DNA of 61,262 nt from HRBIN12 sp964447335 (lineage in GTDB: Bacteria > Actinomycetota > UBA4738 > HRBIN12), in the NCBI GenBank assembly GCA_964447335.1, contig CAYUSA010000012.1:1-61262 (forward strand), in the 5' to 3' direction. Shown piece after piece: positions 52,166-60,449 of this stretch. A program made the position numbers and the translations under genes. Within the stretch, counting starts at the first letter, position 1; each line of letters starts with the position of its first letter. The notes beneath the pieces are model-generated. The model was not told the origin of the DNA. It saw only the letters and a program-made list of their open reading frames with translations, and did not search any database.

Positions 52166-53831
52166 CCCCGCGCTCCATCACCTCGGGCGCCGAGACCCCG
52201 AGGAGCGCGAGCACGTTGCCGATCGAGCGCTTCGCGGCCGTCGCGAGCCACAGGCGGGCCTGCGTGAGCGCCTCGTCCTCGGTCACGACGCGGCACTCCG
52301 TGTAGAAGCGATGGAAGCGCGAGGCGAGCTCCTGCGCGAAGTACGTGAGGCGGTGCGGCGCGCGGAGCTCGGCCGCCTCCCGGACCTGCGCGGGGAGCTC
52401 GGCGATCGCCTTCAGCAGGTCGACCTCGGCCTCGGTGGAAAGCAGCGAGAGATCGGCCTCCTCCACCGGCCGCATCCCGATGCCGCGCTGCTCAGCGAGA
52501 CGAAGGATGCTCGCGATGCGCGCGTGCCCGTACTGCACGTAGTACACGGGGTTGTCCATCGTCTGCCGCTTCACGAGCTCGACATCGAAGTCGATCGGCG
52601 AGTCGTTCGAGCGCGACAGCAGCGTGAATCTCGTGGCGTCGACGCCCACCTCGTCGAGCAACTCGTCGAGAGTCACGATGTCGCCCGCCCGTTTGCTCAT
52701 GCGCACGAGCTCGCCGGCTCGGAAGAGGGTCACGAACTGGTACAGGACGATCTCGACCGCGTCCGGGTCGAAGCCGAGCGCCTGCGCCGCGCCCTTCACG
52801 CGGACGACGTCGCCGTGGTGGTCGGCGCCCCAGACGTAGATGAGGTGATCGAACCCGCGCCCGAACTTGTCCACGAGGTACGCGCAGTCGGCGGCGAAGT
52901 ACGTCGGCGCACCGTTCGCGCGGATCAGCACCCGGTCCTTGTCGTCGCCGAACGCCGTGGCCCGGAACCACACGGCCCCGTCGGCGTCGTAGACGTGGCC
53001 GGCCGCGCGGAGCCGCTCGACGGCCGTGGCGATCTCTCCGGCGTCGTGCAGCTCGCGCTCGTGCAGGAACCGGTCGAAGTGCGCGCCGAAGCGCTCGAGC
53101 GTCGCCTTGATCCCGGCCAGGATGCGCTGGGCACCCTCGTGCAGGATCCGCTCGCGGCGCTCCTGCGCGGGCAGGTCGACGAACGCCTCGCCGAACTCGG
53201 CCACGAGCTCCTCCGCGACCTCGGCGATGTACCCGCCGTGGTAGCCGTCCTCGGGCACCTCGGCCTCGCGACCGAAGCGCTCCAGGTAGCGGGCCTCGAC
53301 CGATGCTCCGAACAGGTCCATCTGGCGGCCGGCGTCGTTGAAGTAGTACTCGCGCCCGACGGACCAACCCGCCGCCTCCATCACGTTCGCGACGGCATCG
53401 CCGATGACCGCGTTGCGCGCGTGCCCGATGTGCAGCGGCCCGGTCGGGTTCGCACTCACGTACTCGACCTGGATCGAGCGGCCTGAGGGCTCGACGCGCC
53501 CGTAGCGCTCGCCGAGCCGCACGGCCTCGCGGAGGGCTTCGTACAGCCAGTCATCGGTCACGAAGAAGTTGAGGAACCCCGGCCCCGCGATCTCCACGCG
53601 CTCGACGAACGGGGCCGACGGCAGGTTCGCCACGAGGAGCTCCGCCACCTCTCGGGGCTTGCGCCCCGCACGCCCGGCGAGCGCGAGCGCGACGTTCGTC
53701 GCGAAGTCGCCGTGCTCCTTCTGCTTCGGCTGCGAGAGCTCGACCTCGGGCAGGTCGCCCTCCAGGCCGAGCGCGCCCGCGCACGCGGCGAGGGCCTCGC
53801 GGACGAGGGAGGACAGGCGCTCCTGGATCAC
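52158..53831 (-). CDS. argS: Arginyl-tRNA synthetase
   Basis: A 557-residue class I synthetase. The HIGH motif lies in ANPTGPLHIGHARNAVIGD and the KMSK-like loop is RMSKRAG. The N-terminal Add-1 domain and C-terminal anticodon-binding DALR domain (HRLTYFAQELASRFHRFY) are complete. Start GTG 53831, 14 bases after the response-regulator stop. A tRNA-Arg gene lies about 460 bases away. Confidence 0.97.
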   Translation of the reverse strand: MIQERLSSLVREALAACAGALGLEGDLPEVELSQPKQKEHGDFATNVALALAGRAGRKPREVAELLVANLPSAPFVERVEIAGPGFLNFFVTDDWLYEALREAVRLGERYGRVEPSGRSIQVEYVSANPTGPLHIGHARNAVIGDAVANVMEAAGWSVGREYYFNDAGRQMDLFGASVEARYLERFGREAEVPEDGYHGGYIAEVAEELVAEFGEAFVDLPAQERRERILHEGAQRILAGIKATLERFGAHFDRFLHERELHDAGEIATAVERLRAAGHVYDADGAVWFRATAFGDDKDRVLIRANGAPTYFAADCAYLVDKFGRGFDHLIYVWGADHHGDVVRVKGAAQALGFDPDAVEIVLYQFVTLFRAGELVRMSKRAGDIVTLDELLDEVGVDATRFTLLSRSNDSPIDFDVELVKRQTMDNPVYYVQYGHARIASILRLAEQRGIGMRPVEEADLSLLSTEAEVDLLKAIAELPAQVREAAELRAPHRLTYFAQELASRFHRFYTECRVVTEDEALTQARLWLATAAKRSIGNVLALLGVSAPEVMERGDA

Positions 53832-53845
53832 GGCGCGGCCGCCCC

Positions 53846-54235
53846 TCAGCGCGCCCTGCCGGCGAGCGCGCGGCGGACGAGCGCGACCAGCTCGGTCGTC
53901 TCGAAGGGCTTCGTGACGTACTCGTACACGCCGAGAGCGTAGCCGCGCTCCCGGTCCTCGTCCTGCGCCTGCGCGGTGACCATCACGACGGGTGTCGAGG
54001 CCGTCGCCGGCGAGCCGCGCAGGCGGCGGCAGACCTCGAAGCCGTCGATGCCCGGGAGCACGACATCCAGGACGACGACGTCTGGCGTCCGCTCTCCGGC
54101 CCGCTCGAGGGCTTCTTCCCCGCTCGAGCAGGCCACGACCTCGAAGCCCTCGAGGCGCAGATTGACCTGGAGCAGGCGCAGGAGGATCGGCTCATCGTCG
54201 ACGAGCAGGACCCGCGGCGTTCCCTTGTGTTCCAC
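53846..54235 (-). CDS. Single-domain response regulator (REC only)
   Basis: A 129-residue receiver domain without an output domain. D13 and D14 bind Mg, D57 (VVVLDVVLPG) is the phospho-acceptor, T87 and K109 complete the active site. Its kinase and partner are not in the window. Start GTG 54235 is preferred over TTG 54244 because the TTG overlaps a TATGCT -10 box. It heads the argS-lysA-hom-thrC-thrB gene row. Confidence 0.92.
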   Translation of the reverse strand: MEHKGTPRVLLVDDEPILLRLLQVNLRLEGFEVVACSSGEEALERAGERTPDVVVLDVVLPGIDGFEVCRRLRGSPATASTPVVMVTAQAQDEDRERGYALGVYEYVTKPFETTELVALVRRALAGRAR

Positions 54236-54243
54236 GGGGGGCA

Positions 54244-54249
54244 AGCATA
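54244..54249 (-). promoter_or_regulatory. -10 box TATGCT of the response regulator-argS-threonine operon
   Basis: TATGCT ends 8 bases before GTG 54235, pointing to a leaderless first message for the six-gene row. Confidence 0.45.
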
Positions 54250-54278
54250 GGCCGTCCGGCTGGGAGGGACCCCGTTGC

Positions 54279-54284
54279 TAGACT
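54279..54284 (+). promoter_or_regulatory. -10 box TAGACT of tRNA-Arg
   Basis: TAGACT ends 9 bases before the 5' end of the tRNA, so the precursor would have a very short leader. Confidence 0.45.
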
Positions 54285-54293
54285 CATGCGCGA

Positions 54294-54365
54294 GCCCTCG
54301 TAGCTCAGTGGATAGAGCACCGGCCTCCGGAGCCGGGGGCGCAGGTTCGAGTCCTGCCGAGGGCA
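54294..54365 (+). tRNA. tRNA-Arg(CCG)
   Basis: A full cloverleaf: acceptor GCCCTCG/CGAGGGC, D stem GCTC/GAGC, anticodon stem CCGGC/GCCGG with loop CTCCGGA (anticodon CCG), T stem GCAGG/CCTGC with loop TTCGAGT, discriminator A. The 3' CCA is not encoded (CCT follows). It reads CGG arginine codons, which are common in this GC-rich sequence. Confidence 0.96.
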
Positions 54366-54397
54366 CCTTCCGGGCGTCGTCTCGCCCGGCGATCCCG

Positions 54398-54901
54398 ATG
54401 CCGCACCTGTACCTGCTGCGCCACGCGAAGTCGAGCTGGGACGAGCCCGGCCTGGGCGACCGCGACCGCCCGCTCTCCCCTCGCGGTCGGCGAGCCGCGG
54501 AACGGGTCGGCGAGCACGTGCGCGCCGAAGACATCCGCCCCGATCTCGTGCTCTGCTCTCCCGCCGTGCGGGCGCGACAGACGCTCGCACGGGTGCGGCG
54601 GGGCCTCGGCGACCCGAAGGTGACGTTCGACGAGACGCTCTACGCGGCTGACGCCGACCGGCTGCTCGCGCGCCTGCGGACCGTGCCGGCCGACGCCGAG
54701 GGGGTCATGGTCGTCGGCCACAACCCGGGGCTCCAGGACCTGGCGCTCGAGCTCGCGGCCGAGGGCGGAGACCTGCGGCGGCTCCGAGGCAAGCTGCCGA
54801 CCGGCGCGCTCGCGACGCTCACGTTCGAGGGCACGTGGCAGGAGCTCGGTCCGCGCCGAGCCAAGCTCGTGCGCTTGGTCGTTCCTCGGGACCTGCCATG
54901 A
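54398..54901 (+). CDS. sixA: SixA-type phosphohistidine phosphatase
   Basis: A 167-residue histidine-phosphatase-fold protein. LLRHAKSSW (R8-H9) replaces the RHGE of mutases, as in SixA, and VVGHNPGLQDLALEL holds the second catalytic histidine. It would remove phosphate from phosphohistidine proteins. Start ATG 54398, 33 bases after the tRNA; a long run of the same frame through the tRNA is spurious. Confidence 0.88.
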   Translation: MPHLYLLRHAKSSWDEPGLGDRDRPLSPRGRRAAERVGEHVRAEDIRPDLVLCSPAVRARQTLARVRRGLGDPKVTFDETLYAADADRLLARLRTVPADAEGVMVVGHNPGLQDLALELAAEGGDLRRLRGKLPTGALATLTFEGTWQELGPRRAKLVRLVVPRDLP

Positions 54902-55023
54902 CCGAGTCCCCCGCCGCGCGACGGCGGCTGAAGGACTCCCACCGCTTCTCCGCCTACCTCGGCCGCGAGGTCCGCGCGCTGCTCGATCGCTACGCACGGC
55001 GGGGGAAATCGGCCCGCCGCTGA
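54898..55023 (+). CDS. Very small basic protein, 41 aa, coupled to sixA
   Basis: A 41-residue ORF whose ATG overlaps the sixA stop by ATGA, a strong sign of coupled translation. It is very basic (about 13 Arg/Lys) and probably one or two helices (SAYLGREVRALLDRYARRG). No family recognised. It ends 4 bases before the convergent OsmC gene. Coding is likely but unproven. Confidence 0.45.
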   Translation: MTESPAARRRLKDSHRFSAYLGREVRALLDRYARRGKSARR

Positions 55024-55027
55024 TCGA

Positions 55028-55441
55028 TCAGGGTCCGGGTTCCGCCGGCTCGAGAGCGATGCCCACCTCCGGAGGCTGATGCAACGAGTTGTGCACCGTG
55101 CAGTGCTCGACGACGGACAGGAACGCCTTGCGTCGTTCCTCGGGGAACCCCTCGGGGAGGCGAACCACCAGCTGGACCTTGCCGACCCGCGCCGGCCGGT
55201 CCGGCGCGAACTCGAACCCGCACTCGACGGCGAACCCCGCTGCGGACAGATCGTGCCGGCGTAGGAAGCGGCCCGCGTAGAAGGCGACGCAGCTCGCGAG
55301 CCCGGCGACGAACAGCTCGGTCGGGGTCGGCGCGGTGTCTTCGCCACCGTCGTCCACGGGCTGGTCGACGAGCACCTCGTGGCCGCGGATCCGTATGCGG
55401 TAGCGGTCGCCGCCCTCGGGCAGGACGTGGATGCCGTTCAT
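55028..55441 (-). CDS. OsmC-family peroxiredoxin-like protein
   Basis: A 137-residue OsmC-fold protein. The two redox cysteines are C51 (FVAGLASCVAFYAG) and C114 (VEHCTVHNSL), as in OsmC/Ohr hydroperoxide reductases; C74 is extra. It probably reduces organic hydroperoxides. Start ATG 55441 has AAAGGA just upstream; the much longer frame upstream is antisense to the M20 peptidase and is rejected. Confidence 0.88.
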   Translation of the reverse strand: MNGIHVLPEGGDRYRIRIRGHEVLVDQPVDDGGEDTAPTPTELFVAGLASCVAFYAGRFLRRHDLSAAGFAVECGFEFAPDRPARVGKVQLVVRLPEGFPEERRKAFLSVVEHCTVHNSLHQPPEVGIALEPAEPGP

Positions 55442-55597
55442 GGGGTCCTTTCGGTCGCGGTCGGAGATCCTCGTTCCGTGCAACGCGAGGGTCGACTCGA
55501 GGCATCCGGGCAGGACGGGCCGGACGTCCGTGTTCCGGTGGGACCAACGGCGCGTTCGATATCGTTCCGGTCGACCTGAGCCTCGAAAGGACCGACC

Positions 55598-56962
55598 GTG
55601 CCCAGCCCCGATGACCTCCGTTCCGCCGTCGCCGACGCGATGCCGCAGGCGACCGCCGACCTCGAGCGCCTCGTGCGCATCCCATCGATCGCCTTCCCCG
55701 ACTACGACCCGGCGCCCGTTCGGAGCTCCGCCGAGGCGACGGCCGAGATCCTCCAGGCCGCGGGCTACGGCGGCGTTCGGCTCATCGAGCTCCCCGACGG
55801 GGTCGACCACCCCGCGGTGTACGGCGAGGTCGCCGGTCCGCCCGGCGCACCGACGGTGCTGCTGTACGCGCACCACGATGTGCAACCGGAAGGGCCCGTC
55901 GACGAGTGGACGTCGCCGCCGTTCGAGCCGCAGGTCCGCGGCGGGCGCCTGTACGGGCGAGGCTCGTCGGACGACAAGTGCGGCATCGTGCTGCACGCGG
56001 TGGCGATGCGCGCGTTCGGCGCTCGGCCGCCCGTGACCGTGAAGGTCATCGTCGAGGGCGAGGAGGAGGCCGGCACCGAGCACCTCCCCTTCCTGATCGA
56101 GGGGCACCGCGACCTGCTCGCCGCCGACGTGCTCTGCATCGCCGACGGTGGGAACTGGCGGACGGGGATCCCCGCCCTCGAGACCTCGATCCGCGGAGTC
56201 GTCGACGTCACGGTCACGGTGCGCACCCTGGACCTCGCCGTGCACAGCGGGGTGTTCGGTGGGGTCGTGCCGGACGCCCTGACCTCGCTCTCGCGCATCC
56301 TCGCGACGCTCCACGACGACGAGGGCAACGTGGCGATCGAGGGACTCGCCCGCCTTCCCTGGGACGGCGTGCAGATGACCGAGGAGGACTTCCGCCGCGA
56401 CGCGCGGGTGCGCCCCGGCGTCGAGCTGACCGGCCGGGGCACGATCGCGGAGCGTCTGTGGAGCGCGCCGGCGGTCTCGGTACTCGGCATCGACGCGCCG
56501 CGCGTGCGCGAGGCCTCGAACCAGCTCGTTCCCGTCGCGCGGGCGAAGGTGAGCCTGCGGATCGCGCCGGGCGACGACCCCTCGCGCGCGTTGGACCTGC
56601 TCGCCTCGCACCTCGAGGCGAACGCTCCGTGGGGCGTCGAGGTGGAGATCAAGCGCGGCGAGGGCGGCCACGGCCTCCGCGTGCGGAGCGACGGGCCGGC
56701 GTTCGCCGCGATGCGGCGGGCGATGCAGGCCGCGTACGGCGCGGCGGCCGTGGAGAGCGGGAGCGGGGGCTCGGTGCCGCTCGTTCCGATCCTCGCGAGG
56801 GCGTTCCCGGAGGCCGAGATCCTGATCTACGGCGCGTCGGATGAGAAGAGCCAGTACCACTCGATCGACGAGAGCGTCGACCTCGGCGATCTCGAGAGCG
56901 CCACGCTCGCCGAGGCGCTCCTTTGGAGCGAGCTCGCCGCGAACCGAGGCGCCCGCTGCTAA
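55598..56962 (+). CDS. M20-family dipeptidase/deacylase
   Basis: A 454-residue zinc peptidase of the ArgE/DapE/carnosinase group. Metal ligands: H92 (AHHDVQP), D125 (GSSDDKCG), the EGEEEAGTE pair, D in CIADGGNW, and a late His in SQYHSIDESV. An insertion dimerisation domain spans about 190-320. A dipeptidase acting on Xaa-His or similar is most likely. Start GTG 55598 has AAAGG 7 bases upstream. Confidence 0.88.
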   Translation: MPSPDDLRSAVADAMPQATADLERLVRIPSIAFPDYDPAPVRSSAEATAEILQAAGYGGVRLIELPDGVDHPAVYGEVAGPPGAPTVLLYAHHDVQPEGPVDEWTSPPFEPQVRGGRLYGRGSSDDKCGIVLHAVAMRAFGARPPVTVKVIVEGEEEAGTEHLPFLIEGHRDLLAADVLCIADGGNWRTGIPALETSIRGVVDVTVTVRTLDLAVHSGVFGGVVPDALTSLSRILATLHDDEGNVAIEGLARLPWDGVQMTEEDFRRDARVRPGVELTGRGTIAERLWSAPAVSVLGIDAPRVREASNQLVPVARAKVSLRIAPGDDPSRALDLLASHLEANAPWGVEVEIKRGEGGHGLRVRSDGPAFAAMRRAMQAAYGAAAVESGSGGSVPLVPILARAFPEAEILIYGASDEKSQYHSIDESVDLGDLESATLAEALLWSELAANRGARC

Positions 56963-56965
56963 GTT
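56960..56965 (+). promoter_or_regulatory. -10 box TAAGTT of bpa overlapping a stop codon
   Basis: TAAGTT begins with the TAA stop codon of the M20 gene and ends 7 bases before ATG 56973, allowing a separate leaderless transcript for bpa. Confidence 0.4.
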
Positions 56966-56972
56966 GGGGACC

Positions 56973-57470
56973 ATGGACCCGCAGACCGAACCGAACCAGG
57001 CCGAACGGAACGAGGTCGGAGCTTCTCCTTCGATGCCCGCCGAGGTCGTCGAGGGGCAGGAGGTGCCACAGGAGGCCATCACCCAGCCCGCGAAGCTGCT
57101 CCGCATCGCGACCATGGTCCGCGAGCTGCTCGACGAGACGCGCCAGACCTCGCTCGACGAGCCCGGCCGTGTGCGCCTCCGCGAGATCTACGAGCGGTCC
57201 CTCGCTGAGCTCGAGGAGGTGCTCTCCCCCGACCTCAAGGAGGAGCTCGCCGCGCTCGCCCCGCCGATGCAGGGCGTGCCGAGCGAGTCCGAGATCCGCG
57301 TCGCGCAGGCGCAGCTCGTCGGCTGGCTCGAGGGGCTGTTCCACGGCATCCAGGCCGCGCTGTTCGCGCAGCAGGCCGCCGCGCGAGCTCAGTTCGAGGA
57401 GCTCCGCCGCCGGGGTCTGCCCTCGGGGCAGGCGCAAGAGCCGCCGAAGTCGCCCGGCCAGTACCTGTAG
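56973..57470 (+). CDS. bpa: Bacterial proteasome activator Bpa (PafE)
   Basis: A 165-residue protein with a helical core (about 40-150; LLRIATMVRELLDETRQTSLDEPGR is typical) and a disordered C-terminus ending GQYL. This is the HbYX-like motif that docks into and opens the 20S proteasome. In mycobacteria Bpa forms a dodecameric ATP-independent ring and helps degrade unfolded proteins. Its presence implies a proteasome elsewhere in the genome. Convergent with the permease gene at 57480 with a 9-base gap. Confidence 0.92.
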   Translation: MDPQTEPNQAERNEVGASPSMPAEVVEGQEVPQEAITQPAKLLRIATMVRELLDETRQTSLDEPGRVRLREIYERSLAELEEVLSPDLKEELAALAPPMQGVPSESEIRVAQAQLVGWLEGLFHGIQAALFAQQAAARAQFEELRRRGLPSGQAQEPPKSPGQYL

Positions 57471-57479
57471 CGCACCGGG

Positions 57480-58319
57480 CTACGCGTTCTTCGCGGCCGC
57501 AGCCTGTGCCCTCGAGCCGGCGGCCACTTCCTCGCTGCTCGACAGGCGCCTCGCGAGGTAGACCGGGATGAGCGACAGCAGCATCATCACCAGCGCGACC
57601 GCGTTCACGACGGGTTGCTGCCTCGGCAGACGGATGTTGCTGAAGATCCAGACGGGGAGGGTGAGCTTCGGTCCGGCCATGAAGTTCGTGACGACGATCT
57701 CGTCGAACGACAGCCCGAAGGCGAGCAGCCCGCCGGCGACGAGTGCCGTGCGGATCGCCGGCAGCGTGACGTAGCGGAAGGTCTGCCATCCGTCGGCGCC
57801 GAGATCCATGGATGCCTCGATGAACGAGGTCGGCGTCCGGCGGAGCCGAGCTATCACGTTGTTGAACACGACCACCACGCAGAACGTCGCGTGGCCGACG
57901 ATGATCGTCCAGATCGAGAAGGTGAGCCCGACCGACGCGTGCGCGAAGTTGACCGAGGACGACAGCGCGATGGCCGTCACGATGCCGGGCAGGGCGATCG
58001 GCAGCACGAGCGCGAACGAGATCGTCTCACGCCCGAAGAAGCGGAACCGGTGCACCGCGAAGGCGGCACATGAGCCGAGCACGAGTGCGATCAAGGTGGC
58101 CCCGACCGCCGCCTGGAGGGAGCCGACGAGGGCCGTCCTGACGTCCTCGTCCTGCCATGCAGCCGTGAACCATCTCGTCGTCCCGAGATCCGGAGGCCAG
58201 GCGCGCGCGATGCTGCGATTGAACGCGTAGAGCCCGAGGATCACGAGCGGCGCGTAGAGGAAGGCGAGCGCGACCGCCGTCCCGAGCTTGATGAGGATGC
58301 GCGCGGTCCGGGACTCCAT
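57480..58319 (-). CDS. Second polyamine-type ABC permease, PotC-like
   Basis: A 279-residue permease with six transmembrane helices and the EAA loop FIEASMDLGADGWQTFRYVTLPAIRT. Its order after a PotB-like gene, and LSFDEIVVTNFMAGP near the end, place it in the PotC/PotI group. Start ATG 58319 shares one base with the preceding stop (TGATG). A distinct system from the one at 24-29 kb. Confidence 0.88.
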   Translation of the reverse strand: MESRTARILIKLGTAVALAFLYAPLVILGLYAFNRSIARAWPPDLGTTRWFTAAWQDEDVRTALVGSLQAAVGATLIALVLGSCAAFAVHRFRFFGRETISFALVLPIALPGIVTAIALSSSVNFAHASVGLTFSIWTIIVGHATFCVVVVFNNVIARLRRTPTSFIEASMDLGADGWQTFRYVTLPAIRTALVAGGLLAFGLSFDEIVVTNFMAGPKLTLPVWIFSNIRLPRQQPVVNAVALVMMLLSLIPVYLARRLSSSEEVAAGSRAQAAAAKNA

Positions 58320-59212
58320 CAGAGCGCCTCGAACGCGCCGAGCTTGCGGGCGATGGTCAGGTAGATCGCCATGATCACGACCGGAACGGTCGCGAACGCG
58401 GCGGCGAGCGGGAGGTTGCTCGCCAGGCCGACGAGGTTGTAGATCGCGTTGCCGATGAAGAAGGCCTTGCCCACCAGGACGGGCGTGATGTAATCGCCGA
58501 GCGTGAGCGAGAACGTGAAGATCGACGCCGCGGCAAGACCCGGCAGGATGAGCGGCACGATCACCCGACGGAACGTGATCCAGGAACGCGCGCCCAGGTC
58601 GCTCGACGCCTCGAGCAGCGACTCCGAGACACGCTCGAGCGCCGCGTAGATCGGGAGGACCGCGAACGGCAACCACAGGTACGAGAAGGTGAGCCATACG
58701 GCCCAGTTGCTCGCCGCGAGGCCCTTGTGGACGCGGAAGAGCCCGAGGAGGTCCTCGAGCGGCCCGCCGCCCGAGGTGATGATCCGCCACGCGAACACGC
58801 GGACCAGGTAGTTCGACCAGAGCGGCAGCGTCACGGCGAGCAGCAGGATCGAGCGCATCCGCGGCGTGGCGAGGCTCGCCATGTAGTACGCGATGGGGAA
58901 CGCGAGCGCGAGGTCCGTTGCCGTAACGGCCCCCGCCATCCCCACCGTTCGGAGCACGATCGTCCGGTAGACGGGCGTCTCCCACAGGGTCTGGAAGTTC
59001 TGAGCCCCCCACACGCGCTCGATCTGCGAGGTCAGCTCGTTCAGGCGCCAGAAGGAGGTCACGAGCAGCAAGGCGAGCGAGGTCAGGTAGACGATCGCCA
59101 TCCACCCGAGCGGCGGGGCGAGCAGGAACGCGAGCTTGCCTCCGGGATGGCGGAACAGCGCCGCGGAGATGCGGCGGAACCTGCTCTGCGGCGTGACGGT
59201 CGCGGACGCCAT
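58319..59212 (-). CDS. Second polyamine-type ABC permease, PotB-like
   Basis: A 297-residue permease. MASATVTPQSRF begins a short cytoplasmic tail, then six helices; the EAA loop is LLEASSDLGARSWITFRRVIVPLILPG. ATG 59212 is chosen because the longer frame runs through the intergenic hairpin and the binding-protein gene. Confidence 0.88.
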   Translation of the reverse strand: MASATVTPQSRFRRISAALFRHPGGKLAFLLAPPLGWMAIVYLTSLALLLVTSFWRLNELTSQIERVWGAQNFQTLWETPVYRTIVLRTVGMAGAVTATDLALAFPIAYYMASLATPRMRSILLLAVTLPLWSNYLVRVFAWRIITSGGGPLEDLLGLFRVHKGLAASNWAVWLTFSYLWLPFAVLPIYAALERVSESLLEASSDLGARSWITFRRVIVPLILPGLAAASIFTFSLTLGDYITPVLVGKAFFIGNAIYNLVGLASNLPLAAAFATVPVVIMAIYLTIARKLGAFEAL

Positions 59213-59235
59213 CGTGTCGATCCTCGTTGCGGGAC

Positions 59236-59266
59236 GGGTGCGGGGCCCCTCGCGGGGCCCGCACCC
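59236..59266 (-). repeat. Strong GC hairpin between binding-protein and permease genes
   Basis: GGGTGCGGG pairs with CCCGCACCC, continuing after a one-base bulge with four more G-C pairs around a TCGC loop. It fills the 61-base gap between the lipoprotein stop and the permease start. Such hairpins protect the upstream message or stop part of the transcripts, giving more binding protein than permease. Confidence 0.75.
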
Positions 59267-59273
59267 TCTCTTC

Positions 59274-60449
59274 CTAGGCTCCTCGGATCTCGGTCCAGGC
59301 GTTCGTCCAGGCCGCGTAGTCCATGCAGACCTGCCCTCGGTCGTCCCCGCACTCGGACAGCGGGGTCTTCCACAGGTAGACGCTCGACAGGAACTCGTCC
59401 TCGCCGCAGTGGTAGCTCGCGGCGTCGGCACCGAGGTCGGCGTTCAGCTGGTCGCACGACGCGGTGTTCGAGGGCGTCGCGCCATAGAACTCGGCGACCT
59501 GCGTCTGGATGTCGCTACGGAGCGTGTACTCCATCCACTTCATCATGCAGACCGGATGCGTCGCGTTGGACGACATCATCCATGTGTCGGCCCAGCCCGT
59601 GACCCCCTCGGACGGGATCGTGACCTCGACCGGCACGCCCTCGAGGGCGGTGTACTGGAAGTTCACCGGCCACGCGGTGCCGACGACCATGTCGCCCGAG
59701 CTGAACCCGTCGATCTCATCGGTGTAGTAGGCCCAGTACTTCCCGATCATCCCGGCCTGCTGCTTCAGCAGCGTCACCGAGGCGTCGAGCTGCTCCTGCG
59801 TGAGCTCGTACGGGTCGGTGATACCCAGGTCGGGCTGGTGGGTCATCAGGTACATCGCGGCGTCGGCGATGAAGATCGGGCTGTCGTACGCCGTGACGTT
59901 GCCCGCGTAGGGGGAGCTGGCCTCGAACGTGACGTCCCAGCTCGTCGGGGCGGTCGTGACGACGTCGGTGTTGTACATGAGCAGGTTCGGTCCCCACATG
60001 TACGGCACGCCGTAGTGCACACCGTCGACGGTGTTGTGCGCCGGCGCCTGCAGCGACGGCATGACATCCGCGTAGTCCGGGAACGAGTTCACGTCGATGG
60101 CCGCCACGTCGCCGTTCGCGATGAGGCGGTTCGTCGCGTCGCCCGAGGCCGACACACCGTCGTAGAGCGTTCCGCCCTGCTGGCGCATCAGGGTGACCAT
60201 CTCGTCCGACGTGTTGCCGGGCTTGATGGTCACCGTGCAGCCGCTCTCGTCCTCGAACGGCTTGACCCAGTCCTTCTCGGTGTATCCGGGCCACGCGATC
60301 AGGCTGAGTGCGCCCTCGCCCTCCGCGTTCGCGTCGTAGGCCACGGCCTCGGGTCCGCCGCCGCCGTCGCCTCCCTCGTCGCCGCCGCAGGCCGCCGCCA
60401 CCACGGCGAGCACCGCGAGCAGCGCGAGCCACACCCGTACTTTCCTCAT
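59274..60449 (-). CDS. Second-system polyamine-type substrate-binding lipoprotein
   Basis: A 391-residue lipoprotein with a Sec-type signal (MRKVRVWLALLAVLAVVAAAC, lipobox cysteine C21) and a Gly/Asp-rich linker. The binding fold starts at LSLIAWPGYTEKDW and has YGVPYMWGPNLLMYNTD and SGDMVVGTAWPVNF. It lacks the twin arginines of the other two binding proteins. Four cysteines near the C-terminus may form disulfides. Start ATG 60449 overlaps the ATPase stop by ATGA. Confidence 0.87.
   Translation of the reverse strand: MRKVRVWLALLAVLAVVAAACGGDEGGDGGGGPEAVAYDANAEGEGALSLIAWPGYTEKDWVKPFEDESGCTVTIKPGNTSDEMVTLMRQQGGTLYDGVSASGDATNRLIANGDVAAIDVNSFPDYADVMPSLQAPAHNTVDGVHYGVPYMWGPNLLMYNTDVVTTAPTSWDVTFEASSPYAGNVTAYDSPIFIADAAMYLMTHQPDLGITDPYELTQEQLDASVTLLKQQAGMIGKYWAYYTDEIDGFSSGDMVVGTAWPVNFQYTALEGVPVEVTIPSEGVTGWADTWMMSSNATHPVCMMKWMEYTLRSDIQTQVAEFYGATPSNTASCDQLNADLGADAASYHCGEDEFLSSVYLWKTPLSECGDDRGQVCMDYAAWTNAWTEIRGA

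Noticed and set aside
55028..57115. A 695-codon minus-strand frame containing OsmC
   Set aside because: Only the last 138 codons show the OsmC fold; the rest is antisense to the M20 peptidase, and ATG 55441 has a ribosome-binding site.
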